DNA of 64,000 nt from Podospora comata (taxonomy: Eukaryota; Ascomycota; Sordariomycetes; Sordariales; Podosporaceae), in contig CP071496.1 in NCBI GenBank assembly GCA_017354895.1, forward strand, positions 3,348,001 through 3,412,000, given 5' to 3'. The notes below the pieces were generated by a model. The model had not been told where the DNA came from. It saw nothing but the letters and a program-made list of their open reading frames with translations, and searched no databases. Both the position numbers and the translations under genes were made by a program. Of this stretch, positions 55,251 through 64,000 are shown one piece after another. The stretch's first letter is position 1, and each line of letters begins with the position of its first letter.

Positions 55251-56211
55251 GTTGGTCAGGGAGGCAGATGCTATATGACTGAAAGCACAATTGATGAGAT
55301 GTTATGAGGTAGGTGTCGAAGGCTTGAAACAGATGGGTACTTTGTAGGTAAGGTAAGTCAATCGATGCTGGGAGAAAGGACTTGAACAGCAGGATACTGC
55401 GCCCTTTTATAGAAAGATTGTAATGGGCAGCTTTCAGCAAAGTGGTATCATCCCTCCGTCCCATACGCTCATCCAGATGAATTATGGCTTATTCAGCCCC
55501 AGCTAATTAGTTGAGGTAGGTACCTAGGATACCAATCCCGTAGGCTCGACTGTTTTACTAGAACAAACATAGCGGCGATTACGTGACAGTGAGGAATTAA
55601 CGGACCAACAACATTTTGTATCCCACATGGCCGAGATAAAAAGGATCCCAGCGCAAGGTACCACTGAAGGAGCGCATCTTTGCAGCTGCGTCTGGTTTAT
55701 TGATGCAGGCAAAAGGATAAGCAAAAACATCCGCCTGAAAGAAGAAGGCCGTCGAATCCCTCCGGGCTGTTGAGATTGTAATCGCGTGTGGATTCCGATA
55801 TCTGTAAGGGTAGCAAGAAACTTAAAGGCACAGCTAACCCTAACCCCAAGGACTCTCAATAGGCCATTTGACTATCTTTCAAGGCCTGGTAAATATTTTT
55901 TTCGAGGCCTGGTTCAGTGTCTGGAGTGCCAGTCATTTGCATAGCGTGGCTAAGTACCTAGCTAGTGCACTGTTATCATCAATCTGGCATGGAAACGCGA
56001 GTACGGATCCTTTTTAACGGAATCCCCACATTCCACATGCCACATGCCACATAGCCGGCATTCCGCTGCGGCTTTGTCATCACTGCATTGACCACATCTT
56101 AGGTGAGGAAACCTTCCTCCGTAGAGTTTTAAACTATCCCACCCGACTTGAAACTATCCCACCCGACTTGAGACTATCCCACCTTTCCGTTACTACAATC
56201 CATCACTGATC
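55251..56211. other. divergent upstream region, with a short minisatellite
   Basis: Between the NmrA-like gene (-) and the C2H2-Zn2Cys6 gene (+). Repeated CACATGCCACATGCCACATA occurs near 56033-56053, and three 20-bp units near 56131-56182 (listed separately). No gene. Confidence 0.5.
56131..56182 (+). repeat. three 20-bp tandem repeats upstream of a transcription factor gene
   Basis: The unit ACTTGAAACTATCCCACCCG occurs nearly three times in direct succession, ending 30 bp before the start codon of the transcription factor. It lies in the promoter or leader and could be a protein-binding array. Confidence 0.75.
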
Positions 56212-58476
56212 ATGACCAACCAGGCGTCGGAGGCCCAGCCACAGGCCTCACCATTATCCAAAGCCACTCGGTTTGTCTGCAACGCCCCGGGATGCCGCAA
56301 GAGCTTTACCCGGAAAGAACATGTCACCCGACATGCGAAATCACACAGCTCACAATTGCATTATCAGTGTCATATTTGCGGCCGGAGATATGCCAGGAGC
56401 GATGTCTTCAAACGTCATGTGGAATTTCACCCCAAAAACACCATCCCAAGCACCAAGATCGTCGCCTGCAATGAATGCCATGGCAAAAAGCTCAAGTGTG
56501 ACGATGGAACACCTTGCTTTCAATGCGACCGACATGGGCTGGAATGTGTACGCAAAGGGCGACCATCTCTCGAGCCGAGGACACCACCAGAAGAATCATC
56601 ATCAGCCCATGCCAACGACAACACTTCGTCCAATGGAACGTTCAATTACGGGAGTAATAATGTTGACGAACAATGGCATGACATGCATTTCGAGACGCCG
56701 GGCTTAAATGAAGCTGTGCATCAACCAGAGCACTCATCCTCGGCTCCTCTCACGCCCCGTACATCACTCTCAAGCGATGCTTCACAGTTCAACAGCACAC
56801 CACTCCGGGTACTGCTCCAAAATATTGATGAAGCAACTACTTATTTTCTCCTAGAGGTCTTCTTCACCGAAGTACATCAATATTGGCCCATTCTTCATGT
56901 ATCCACCTTCAACATTGGCACCGTGTCTGATCTGCTGTTGGGATCCATCCTAACCCTTGGCAGCTGGATTACTGGGAGAGAGGAACACAAGACTTTGATT
57001 CCGGCCGTCTATGAAGAGGCTCTGACAGCTACCCGGGTGGTATAGTCTCCCCATTTTAATATCTCCCTTGGGTTGAGCTAACAGCTATTCAAAGAACGTC
57101 ACCCCTTCTTTACACACGCTTCAAGGACTGGTGTTGTTGGTGGTATATAGCATTTACAACATTGTATGTTCAGCTGCCGAGCATTTTCAGGTTTTGTTGC
57201 TGACTTGTGATAGAATGAAGAAATCGGCAAGGCCGGGGGCCTTACTTCCCTTCTCATTCGAAGTTGTCGCTGCATTGGGATTTTCAATGGCAGCCATTCA
57301 CTTCCAGAAAGGCTTCAAGATGATCCGTTTACGTTTTGGTTGGCCAAAGAGCAGCTTCATCGGTAACCAGTCTCGTCCTCAAAGTCCCTGTTATGTTCTG
57401 ACAATGATTCCAGGCTGGCATTCACGGTGTTCCGTCTCGACACATACCAATCCGTCCTTCTAAACATTCCCCCCACAGTCCGCTACCAAGAGCTCTACAT
57501 CCCCTTCCTCGCCTCCCCCTTCATATGGGAAGCTACAGACAATGACGACCTCGAGTATCGCCTCCAGCAACAGCCAAAAGCCGAAGGTGTCAAATCACCA
57601 CCACTGCTGAGCGGCTTCCACCGTGAGTTCATGTACTCGCCAACATCCTACACACCCAGCATCCCCCTCTCCCCAATGGACCACCACCTCACCCTCTGCG
57701 CCCTCCAAAACCCAATATGGGAAGCCTCGGCCTTCGCAACAGACATGGAGATATCCCTCCTCAGCATCCCCAACTCCCCCGTCTTTGCCGCACGCACGCA
57801 TCTCGACCGGTGGCGTGCCCGGCTTGAAGCTCAAACCGAACAAGCCTTCCAATACGATGTCATCGAAGAAATCACCTGGACGTTATTCCACATGTCAAAG
57901 ATCACCATGCATGCCCCCTTACCCCTTTTGAGAATCCACTCTGCCGCCCCCTCAGGCAAACATCGTGATGTCGACACGGAGAAGGTTGCCACTAAGCTGG
58001 GGATCTGGAGGGGGAGTCCCTGTCCGAGGATGGGTGTTGTCTCCTGCGCGGAAGTATGCCAGTTGCTGAGCCGGAACCCTTTTGAGTTTGATTCCAATGC
58101 CAGGAGGGATAAGCTTAACCCGCTGGCTACGCCGGCCTTGTTGATGGCTGCCATTGCGGTGTGCTCGTATGCTGCGGGTGTTGGGCAGAAGCAGGGGGGT
58201 GGTTGTCCGGCGTGTTTACCTGGTCTGGAGCATGAGCAGGGCGGGTGCGTGGATATTTTCGCAGGGAAATGTCCTCAGTCTCAGGAAAGGGTCAAGGAGT
58301 GGGAAGCGACGGGGAGGGGGTGGCCGGTTTGGGGATCTTCGGGGATTGTGTTATGTCGATGCGGTCTTGATAGGCTTGGGGAGTGGTTCCAGCAGGAGGC
58401 GGTACTGGGGAGGGACGAGACTGCGAGGAGGGAGCTTGTAGCTTTTGTGGAGGGGTTGAAGTGCGGTTTTGAGTGA
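56212..58476 (+). CDS. transcription factor with two C2H2 fingers and a Zn2Cys6 cluster (4 exons)
   Basis: Exons 56212-57039, 57095-57163, 57214-57362 and 57414-58476 encode about 702 residues. The first junction (GTATAG donor, AAAG acceptor) is the least certain. The N-terminus has two C2H2 fingers (FVCNAPGCRKSFTRKEHVTR, then HAKSH; and YQCHICGRRYARSDVFKRH). They are followed directly by a Zn2Cys6 cluster (CNECHGKKLKCDDGTPCFQC, ending LEC). Residues beyond 200 form the fungal-specific regulatory domain, with LEVFFTEVHQYWPILHVSTF and RLAFTVFRLDTYQSVLLNIP after splicing. The C-terminal region is long and Cys-containing. This combined C2H2+Zn2Cys6 architecture is known in filamentous fungi. Likely a nuclear DNA-binding regulator; targets unknown. 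The 20-bp repeats upstream may be regulatory. Confidence 0.82.
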
Positions 58477-58871
58477 TGGTTTGGTGTCCAGTGAATTACC
58501 TACTCGCCTATGGCGAGGGATGCGAGACGCTATACATGGCGAGATACATGAATGAACCATTCAGCTTCGAGAATAGAGAATAGACGTAACAATTCCTGCT
58601 CTCTTTGTCCATAGCCACAGTTAGTAGCGTCGAGGTCGCTGCCATGCTGCACGATGCAAGTGTCTTTTTTTAAACCCCCACCATCATCATCAAATTTGCA
58701 GCACAATTCTCGAATATCTAATTGGCCTTTAACATTTGTGCCGCGCATTTCAGTTTTCACAAATCCGATTCTAGCACAATTGTGCACGGTGCGCGGCTTA
58801 CCATCCAAATGTCGTTAAAACTGATGGAAAAAAGAAGACTGGCCTTCCCAGGTATAAAGCAAAAGGATGTG
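58477..58871. other. spacer between the transcription factor and tRNA-Tyr
   Basis: No feature supported. Confidence 0.4.
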
Positions 58872-58960
58872 TCCCCTCGACCGGAATCGAGCCGGTGACC
58901 TTTCGGTATCAATAAACAACATTTACAGCCGAACGTGATAGCCAACTACACCACAAGGGG
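58872..58960 (-). tRNA. tRNA-Tyr (GTA) with 15-nt intron
   Basis: Minus strand cloverleaf: acceptor CCCCTTG pairs with CGAGGGG (C1-G72, the eukaryotic Tyr identity pair), with discriminator A. Anticodon stem TTCGG/CCGAA carries a loop CTGTAAA with anticodon GTA. T-arm ACCGG-CTCGATT-CCGGT is intact. A 15-nt intron lies one base 3' of the anticodon, as is usual for tRNA-Tyr. Mature length is 74 nt. Looks functional. Confidence 0.88.
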
Positions 58961-59937
58961 TTTTCTTTTTGGTGTGCAGGCGCTGCGCGATTAGGACTTG
59001 TCAGCGGTACCCAGACTGGGCTCATTGTCCGGCATCGGATGTGGGCCTGAGCAGCCAGAACTTCGGAACTGTTCCTTGTGGCTGGGACGGACATCTCTCG
59101 CTTGGCGCGCTCCCTTCCCCGGTTCCAGTTGACAACTCAGACAATTGAGGAACAGAGAGACAGCCGCGATAGCCCTCACCGCTGAACCAATCGAAATATT
59201 CTTCCAACCTTTTCTTGTTAATGGCCCACTGACCAGACTTATCAGTTTGCTGCCCAAGCTAAAAGTGTGGCAGCACAGGATCCAGCAGTCACTCCAGCAA
59301 CGTCCATGGGGTCCAAAAACACCAAGATGCATATCTCGGAACAAAAAATCACAAGGCTTGATCTCGAATAGATTTTACCACTACCACAAGCCTCCCGCGC
59401 CCCCCCAAGCTGGGCCCTGTGCCGCTACCCCGCTCAACAGCTCAAGTTTAGGGGTGCCACTTGGTGCTTGTTGGAGTGTTTGACAACCTGCGCCCTGCAG
59501 ATATTTCGACCACTCTAAATCCCATTGGCCGCTCCCTTGGGTCAAGCTCCCTCTGTCTGCATGCAGAGTTGATCCCTTACCAAGTTAATCCCATTTTTGA
59601 AACCTTGGTGTGCCAGATGGTCCGCCACCAGAAGGCCGTGAGGAGCCATGAGGGAGGGGCGGAGTTGGTCCAAAGAGCCAATCGATTTTCTCATGGCCAA
59701 CTGGCATCCAAGTTTGGCATCAAAAGACACCACTTTCTGCTGGATTACCTTATGCATTCCGCGCCGCTAGACACACAGACGTGCCCAAGAAGGCTCTGGA
59801 CCGCTTCAACATGGCCGCCATGTCTCGTCGGTAAAGCATCTATAACCCGGCCCCTGGGACTTTGACCCGCGATCCACAGGCTTGCTCTTCAACTCTCACA
59901 AGTTGACGACACCACTGTGCCATGCAAATTCGTGACC
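58961..59937. other. spacer upstream of a membrane-protein gene
   Basis: No gene supported. A degenerate tRNA-like stretch on the minus strand (about 59846-59925) was seen but not accepted. Confidence 0.4.
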
Positions 59938-62144
59938 ATGGGCGCATATGTCTCTACCGGATCCTGCATTGCCCATTATGGCATCCAGCCCAACTGCACC
60001 TTCAATGTCACAGGCACGAACGATGCTTTCCACCACCTGGGAGGGAGCATGAAAGGCGAGATTGAGGGTGACCCTGACATTGCCGGAATTGGCGTAAGGC
60101 CTCTCTAACCCATTCAAGAGCTCATGAGGCTCAACTGACATTGTCACAGGTACTTGGGGCCTTCCTCGCTGTGACAACGATATCCGTAGGCCTAGCCTCA
60201 GCGAGTACGTTCTGGTGGTTTTCCAAGAATGTTCTCCATTGGAAGTCACGAACAGCCAGAGAGTCAGTCAACCCACCTTGGCTCACACTCGCCAACAGGG
60301 TTATTCAGGATCCAGAAGCTGACAGTTTCGCAGAGAGAAATCACTCCGTAAACGCAAAGCCAGTATATCGCAAATCCTCGAAGCGCTCGTCATTAGCTGT
60401 AGCGATCAACAGATCTTTACTGGCGGAGCATATGCCATCACACTCCGATATGCCAAGGCCTGCACCGTCTCAGCATACCACTACAATGTCGTCTCCAACA
60501 TCCTCCTCGTCACCTGCGCCACCCATCTGATGGCTGTCACCGTGTCCAGCAACTACTGGGAACATCGCTTTGTAGGAGGACTCCGACTCATCGTCACCTC
60601 GCTCGTCTATGTCATCACTGGAATTCTTTTGTCCAACCGCGGTGAGCCCGACCTGGGCTTCCCAACCCAAGTTCCAGCAAACAATGAGACCCACAGCTTC
60701 ATGCTCCTACCCGCCGCTTGCTTCCAGACAGATGGTATCAGGCTCGGCACAGAGCTTGACAAGTCCTTCAAGGTTAGCTCCGCGAACGAGTTCTTCAACG
60801 GCCAGGTTCATGGATGGACGCAGTTCATCATCCTGTTCTTGTTCTACTTCCTGGCTGCCATGGTGAGCGTGGGTAGACTTGTACGTCGTGGGCAGGATCA
60901 CAATGGCAGGAGAACAAGGTTTATTGCCTGGTTCAAGCTCAACCTCAGGCCCCTTTTCCGATGGAAGAGGTTCTTCTACATTCTCTTCGGCTTGTATCTG
61001 ATTGCAGGTATTGCCGTTTCTTGCTGGACGGTTGTGACATCGGCTCTCTATGTGTTTGCTCTTCGCCGCTGGGTTCACAGCTCTGGCTGGTACGTTCATT
61101 ACTCCTCCTTCGATCACTTTCTAGCTAACGTAAGTTCAGGATGGAACCCATCGATGAGGAGCTTCCAGACCGGATTGCTGAGAACGATCCCTCCACCTTT
61201 GGCCAGCTTGTTCCTGTCCTTCTGATATCCTTGACTCTCTTCACCTTCATGCAAGTCATTAGCGGTAAGTTTGGTAACACCACTTCCGGCGCGGCCCTGG
61301 CTGACTGGTATCCTCAGATCGCGTCACGCTTCGGCGTCGACTGTCCAACCGGCGCAAGAAGAATATTGAAAAGCACAACACACCCACTGTGGTTCAGTAC
61401 GATGGTGGTGGATCTGACTACCCCGAAAACGGGCATGGATTCAAGCTTGAGAAGTCCGTCGTGGTAGGAGTGGCAATCAGTGAACCAGACTTGGACCACC
61501 CAAAACCAATCGATATCGAAGCTGCCGGCGGAAGACGCAGCCAAAGCCGCAGCAGGGATGGAAGCAGCACCGGCACCACCACTCAGTCTATTCACCGACC
61601 TTCTCAACCGCAAGTCCACTCCCCTTCCCACACCCGCACCCACTCTCGCCAAAACAGATCATTCTCCAGTCCTCGTCCTCCTCAAGGCTTTGGAACACCT
61701 CAGCCTGGCCATCAGTCTCCCATGCCCGGGTTTCAAAGTCCCGCCTTTCAGCAGTCGCAGAGTCCAACACCTCCTATAAGCCAAGGTCCACTGTCGCAAC
61801 CAACGTCGGGTTATGTAGATCAACCTGACTTTCAGCTGCCAGCATTCGACTTCGGACCGGGCGTTAACCCCAATGGTTCAGCGCAAAGCTTGCCATTGAA
61901 AGGGGAGGTCCACTCTCTCCAGCGAGGCCCCTCGGACGTCTCAAGTCTTTCACAAGCAAGCTACACCCCTTCTCACAGCTCCCACCACGTCTCCCAGCTG
62001 TCTCAAGGATCAGTCGCACCGCCTGTGCCGAAGAAGTCTAGGTCGAGAGAGCTGAGAGAGCAACAAGCGCAGCAGCAGGATCGACGGCCTGGCCCACAGG
62101 GGGGGTTTGGCCTCGGGGGAAGGGACGCTTCTCGCACGTTTTGA
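59938..62144 (+). CDS. fungal multi-pass membrane protein (5 exons)
   Basis: Exons 59938-60093, 60150-60262, 60334-61089, 61140-61264 and 61318-62144 encode 658 residues. All introns are GT-AG, 50-71 nt; the second has a weaker GTCAGT donor. The N-terminus has a Cys-containing luminal loop (SCIAHYGIQPNC) and GDPDIAGIGVLGAFLAVTTI. The core is ILEALVISCSDQQIFTGGAY, NVVSNILLVTCATHLMAVTV, QFIILFLFYFLAAMVSVGRL and RFFYILFGLYLIAGIAVSCW, with six to seven membrane helices in all. The last 260 residues are Pro/Gln/Ser-rich and cytosolic. The DPDIAG and SDQQ-x-x-TG motifs identify a large, uncharacterised family of fungal integral membrane proteins. Function unknown. Confidence 0.82.
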
Positions 62145-62417
62145 GACCTTTTTGTCGTGATGTAATAATATGATTTATTGTTATGATACCACTTTCATTT
62201 GGGAATTCACAGCTTCAGTTAGTTTGTAGTAGTATACAATGATCTTTGGGCATGGTTTCCTTGTCAGGCATTTGGCCCGGGCGGTATAAATAAACGGACA
62301 GATGGCCATGTTTATGATTGAGCTCTAGTATTATTTAATGATGAAACATTCGTTGCCCTGTCGGACACCGGTTAGGTATTGTCGGATATGGCCAAACAAA
62401 ACCGAAGTTATTCCCCA
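62145..62417. other. convergent intergenic region
   Basis: Shared 3' region of the two membrane-protein genes; AT-rich with likely polyadenylation signals. Confidence 0.4.
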
Positions 62418-63205
62418 CTATTCAGAGATTGGGACTCCTTCCTCATTGTCACTGCCCATCACCCCTTCATGCCCACCAACACGTTCTTCATCCTGCCCAA
62501 TGGAAAACGGCAAGCGTATCCGCCCAGTCCTCAGATCCTTCTTGGCTTCGCAAACAGCCAACATGGCCAACAGCAACGAGCATACCCTGTTATTCAACTT
62601 GTCAGCCATTCCCTCTTCAATCAAGAGCCAAATCCTTACATTGTTATCAGCCCCGTAGTAACCGCACTCTGCGTAACGATGCAGCTGTTGATCTCAGGGG
62701 GATAACGAGAACTGAACCGTGTGACCCCTGTCCCGTTACAAAACGGCCATGTTTGTCGCACTGTCGAAATGGAGGTGAGAATCCCTAATCCGATGGCGAG
62801 AATCATGACGCTCATCCAGGTAGAGCACAGCTGAGTGAAGCCATCCGGCCTCTTTCCATTGGATAGGGTGAGAAGGGATGAGGAGGTGGTGTAGATCCAT
62901 TCTAGGGAAATCAGGACGCACTGGTATTATGCCGGGTTAGGTACTGAAGTGAGAGGAGTGGGTAGTGGAACGCGTACAGATACGACATAGATGACTTCAC
63001 CCAAAGGAACTGACGCCGCTTCCTGACCGGGGTCGCTGCATGACCAGTAGGCGCAGAAGTGGTGGCTGTGCATCCAGATGAGGTAGCAAACACTGAAGCA
63101 TGATATGCTGAGGCTTGAGAACTGGGTGAGACGTAGGAGGTAGCAGGCTGCTGCGGTGAGTGCCTCGGCAGACGGTAGGTGTAGTGTCGTGGTTGCAGTA
63201 GGCAT
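62418..63205 (-). CDS. small tetraspan membrane protein, MARVEL-like (3 exons)
   Basis: Exons 63205-62984, 62920-62640 and 62586-62418 encode 223 residues. Introns are 63 nt (GTATCT...TACCAG) and 53 nt (GTAAGG...AACAG). Four hydrophobic segments are visible: SLSISCFSVCYLIWM, EVIYVCVLISLEWIYT, WMSVMILAIGLGIL and GLITMVCSLLLAMLAVC. They are followed by a charged, acidic cytosolic tail (SDNEEGVPISE). Four helices with short N- and C-termini, plus Cys-bearing loops, fit a MARVEL/Nce102-like membrane organiser, but the family match is by topology rather than by a signature. Individually, none of the exon frames would look like a gene. Confidence 0.72.
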
Positions 63206-63537
63206 CTTCGCGGAAAGATTCAAATGAGGATTTTCTTTGGAAGAGAAAGAGACGTGGTGCGGAATTGCCGGCAAATTACCAGGTGACTGGCTTTGAAGCT
63301 CTTGAGGGAGGGGGGCAGCTTCGGATTCCGAATCAGCCGCAAGTCACACTAATGAGGGCGCCCAAGTTGATTTCCGTGACAAACCTCTCATGTTGGGCGG
63401 TTGGCTCCGCCCATTGAGGATCACGTATGTAGATTCATGCTTTTTTGCAAAGGCTCGGGAATAAAAGGTGTAAAAGTGTTGGGATTTGTGGAGGGAACTT
63501 ATCACAGCACCCACATACGGACCTAAGCTACATATAC
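63206..63537. other. upstream region of the tetraspan gene
   Basis: No feature beyond a possible promoter; nothing coding supported. Confidence 0.4.
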
Positions 63538-64000
63538 TCAGGCTAGTCTTTGTTTTCTCGCCATGTGTCGCCTCCGCTGGACCACCACATTGGTGCGCTT
63601 CGCTGGACTGTCCGTCTTCAACGAAGCTACCGCCTCGTCCCCAAGATCCCGAGTAGCCCGCTTAGACTCAAATACATGGGACGGGGCCACAACCCGAACT
63701 TTTTCGGAACCAAGAACCTTGACAGCCTCCACCAAAAAAATTGTTGTTGCGATTTGTCTCGATCCATGACATGTTCCATAACGTCTGAGTCGACGACGAT
63801 GTAAGCTGTGGGAAACCCCTGGAGAACTCGCTTCAGGAGAAGCAGCCACTCTTGCTGAGTAGATGCCTCTTTCAGCTGCGCGATACTGATGGGATACTGT
63901 GTGCTCATGGCAGAGCTGTTGATCTCAAGAGCCTGGTAAAGTAACATCCGGATTACGTCGATGGAAGTGATGGTGGAGTCTTGTAGATCTGGGTATCGAA
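63538..64000 (-). CDS. partial gene, 3' end only, running off the right edge
   Basis: From the window edge, the minus-strand frame reads DSTITSIDVIRMLLYQALE and WLLLLKRVLQGFPTAYIVVD, resembling the region around the Walker B motif (hydrophobic-x-D) of fungal NACHT/STAND-like ATPases. A T7 run (about 63733-63740) separates it from a second open frame (FLVEAVKVLGSEKVRVVAPS, then HVFESKRATRDLGDEA) that ends at TGA 63538. The two fit one protein only with a frame change or a splice, so it may be broken. The 5' part lies outside the window. Confidence 0.4.

Noticed and set aside
56131-56182. Possible CRISPR-like repeat array
   Set aside because: Units are directly adjacent without spacers, and the genome is eukaryotic; it is a minisatellite.
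59846-59925. tRNA-like stretch on the minus strand (GTGG...CAACTTGTGAGAGTTG...GGGTCAAAGTCCC)
   Set aside because: A stem resembling an anticodon arm and a T-arm-like hairpin are present, but the T-loop lacks TTC and the acceptor ends do not pair. Treated as chance or a worn relic.

Overview
The window looks like a gene-sparse stretch of nuclear chromosome from a filamentous ascomycete, most likely a Sordariomycete (Sordariales type). The evidence is short GT-AG introns of about 50-70 nt with CTRAC-like branch sites, Zn2Cys6 and C2H2 regulators, fungal-only membrane-protein families, intron-containing tRNAs, and AT-rich islands of the kind left by repeat-induced point mutation (RIP). Gene models were built by hand from reading frames, splice signals and recalled family patterns; no database was searched.

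Layout. 0.4-3.3 kb: a small cysteine-rich secreted protein (-) and a lipocalin-like protein (+). 5.2-16.2 kb: the most unusual region, six coiled-coil genes (A-F) on both strands. A, C and D are open. B, E and F are interrupted, and a broken secreted-protein-like gene sits between B and C. 17.6-30.2 kb: a conserved housekeeping block with an MscS-type mechanosensitive channel, a secreted DUF4185-like protein, a threonine aspartase/isoaspartyl peptidase, the mitochondrial translocase subunit Tim17, and a Dug2-like WD40-peptidase of glutathione degradation.

30.2-47.1 kb: accessory DNA. It holds two solo-LTR-like repeats (the second at 48.6 kb), tandem Zn2Cys6 fragments, a broken gene with a GDSG-type domain, an orphan fungal membrane protein, an inverted pair of single-pass membrane-protein paralogues (one broken) flanking a VOC/glyoxalase gene, and a decayed AT-rich island at 42.6-43.7 kb. 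47.1-64 kb: a kinase-like protein, a Fungal_trans-type regulator, tRNA-Met(CAT) and tRNA-Tyr(GTA) (both with introns), a C2H2 protein, an NmrA-like reductase, a combined C2H2+Zn2Cys6 transcription factor, two multi-exon integral membrane proteins, and a partial gene running off the right edge.

Working together: most genes are independent. The clearest local organisation is the coiled-coil cluster, a family that expanded in place and is partly decaying, and the divergent membrane-protein pair. No secondary-metabolite cluster, CRISPR array or prokaryotic operon is visible.
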